IMG/VR virus record: IMGVR_UViG_3300010885_010083
Location: 1 to 44,685 of that record
DNA from: a virus
Strand: one strand, 5' to 3'
DNA: 44,685 nt
Shown: positions 44,685-44,685 of the stretch, in pieces
Layout of the letters: every line of letters starts with the position of its first letter
Numbering within the stretch: position 1 is the stretch's first letter
The notes under the pieces: model-generated
Told to the model about the DNA's origin: nothing
Database searches by the model: none
The model's input: only the letters and a program-made list of their open reading frames with translations
Translations under genes and position numbers: made by a program

Positions 44685-44685
44685 A

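Overview
The window is part of a lytic T4-superfamily myovirus genome, of the kind found in marine and freshwater cyanophages and related phages. The evidence is a set of T4 core genes in a familiar order: recombination nuclease 46/47, late sigma factor 55, baseplate genes 48-like, 53, 5, 25 and 6, and rnh. They are accompanied by many small proteins whose family patterns I associate with T4-like marine phages. The DNA is AT-rich and tightly packed, with many ATGA and TAATG stop/start overlaps. There are no photosynthesis genes, integrase, tRNA genes or CRISPR array, so the host cannot be named.

Layout. (1) Positions 1-468 are gene-poor and rich in inverted repeats, with at most two doubtful small ORFs. 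(2) Positions 469-5968 on the minus strand hold a SegE-like GIY-YIG nuclease, an Hc1-like basic protein, a small unknown, gp46, a GT17 glycosyltransferase wedged between 46 and 47, gp47 and late sigma gp55. Sigma70-like promoters precede 55 and 47. (3) Positions 6081-34965 on the plus strand are the structural cluster: gp48-like, gp53, a 776-aa hub candidate, a gp5-type spike without lysozyme, gp25, a 1119-aa gp6, a single 13.6-kb gene for a 4526-aa virion protein, two small structural proteins and four tandem tail-fibre genes sharing one N-terminal module. (4) Positions 34962-38112 on the minus strand form a coupled run: three unknown proteins, a MycE-like methyltransferase, DHFR and thymidylate synthase, behind a T4-late-type TATAAATA box. 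(5) Positions 38124-40540 on the minus strand hold a MoxR-type AAA+ ATPase and a protein combining an HExxH domain with a VWA domain. The ATPase has a perfect consensus sigma70 promoter and a rho-independent terminator; the VWA gene has its own promoter. (6) Positions 40628-44684 on the minus strand hold small conserved unknowns, the RNase H/flap nuclease, a QueE with an unusual cluster loop, a MazG-like pyrophosphatase and a cut-off gene at the window edge.

How it fits together. Host-type promoters would drive the sigma factor, recombination nuclease and MoxR/VWA genes early. gp55 would then switch on (A/T)ATAAATA late boxes in front of gp25, gp6, a 221-aa virion protein and the 93-aa protein operon. 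DHFR, TS and MazG adjust nucleotide pools, and QueE points to 7-deazaguanine chemistry. The most novel-looking elements are the giant protein with an integrin-like FG-GAP propeller, the MoxR-VWA/HExxH pair, the paralogous fibre array, and translation-start regions that look structured or nearly leaderless.
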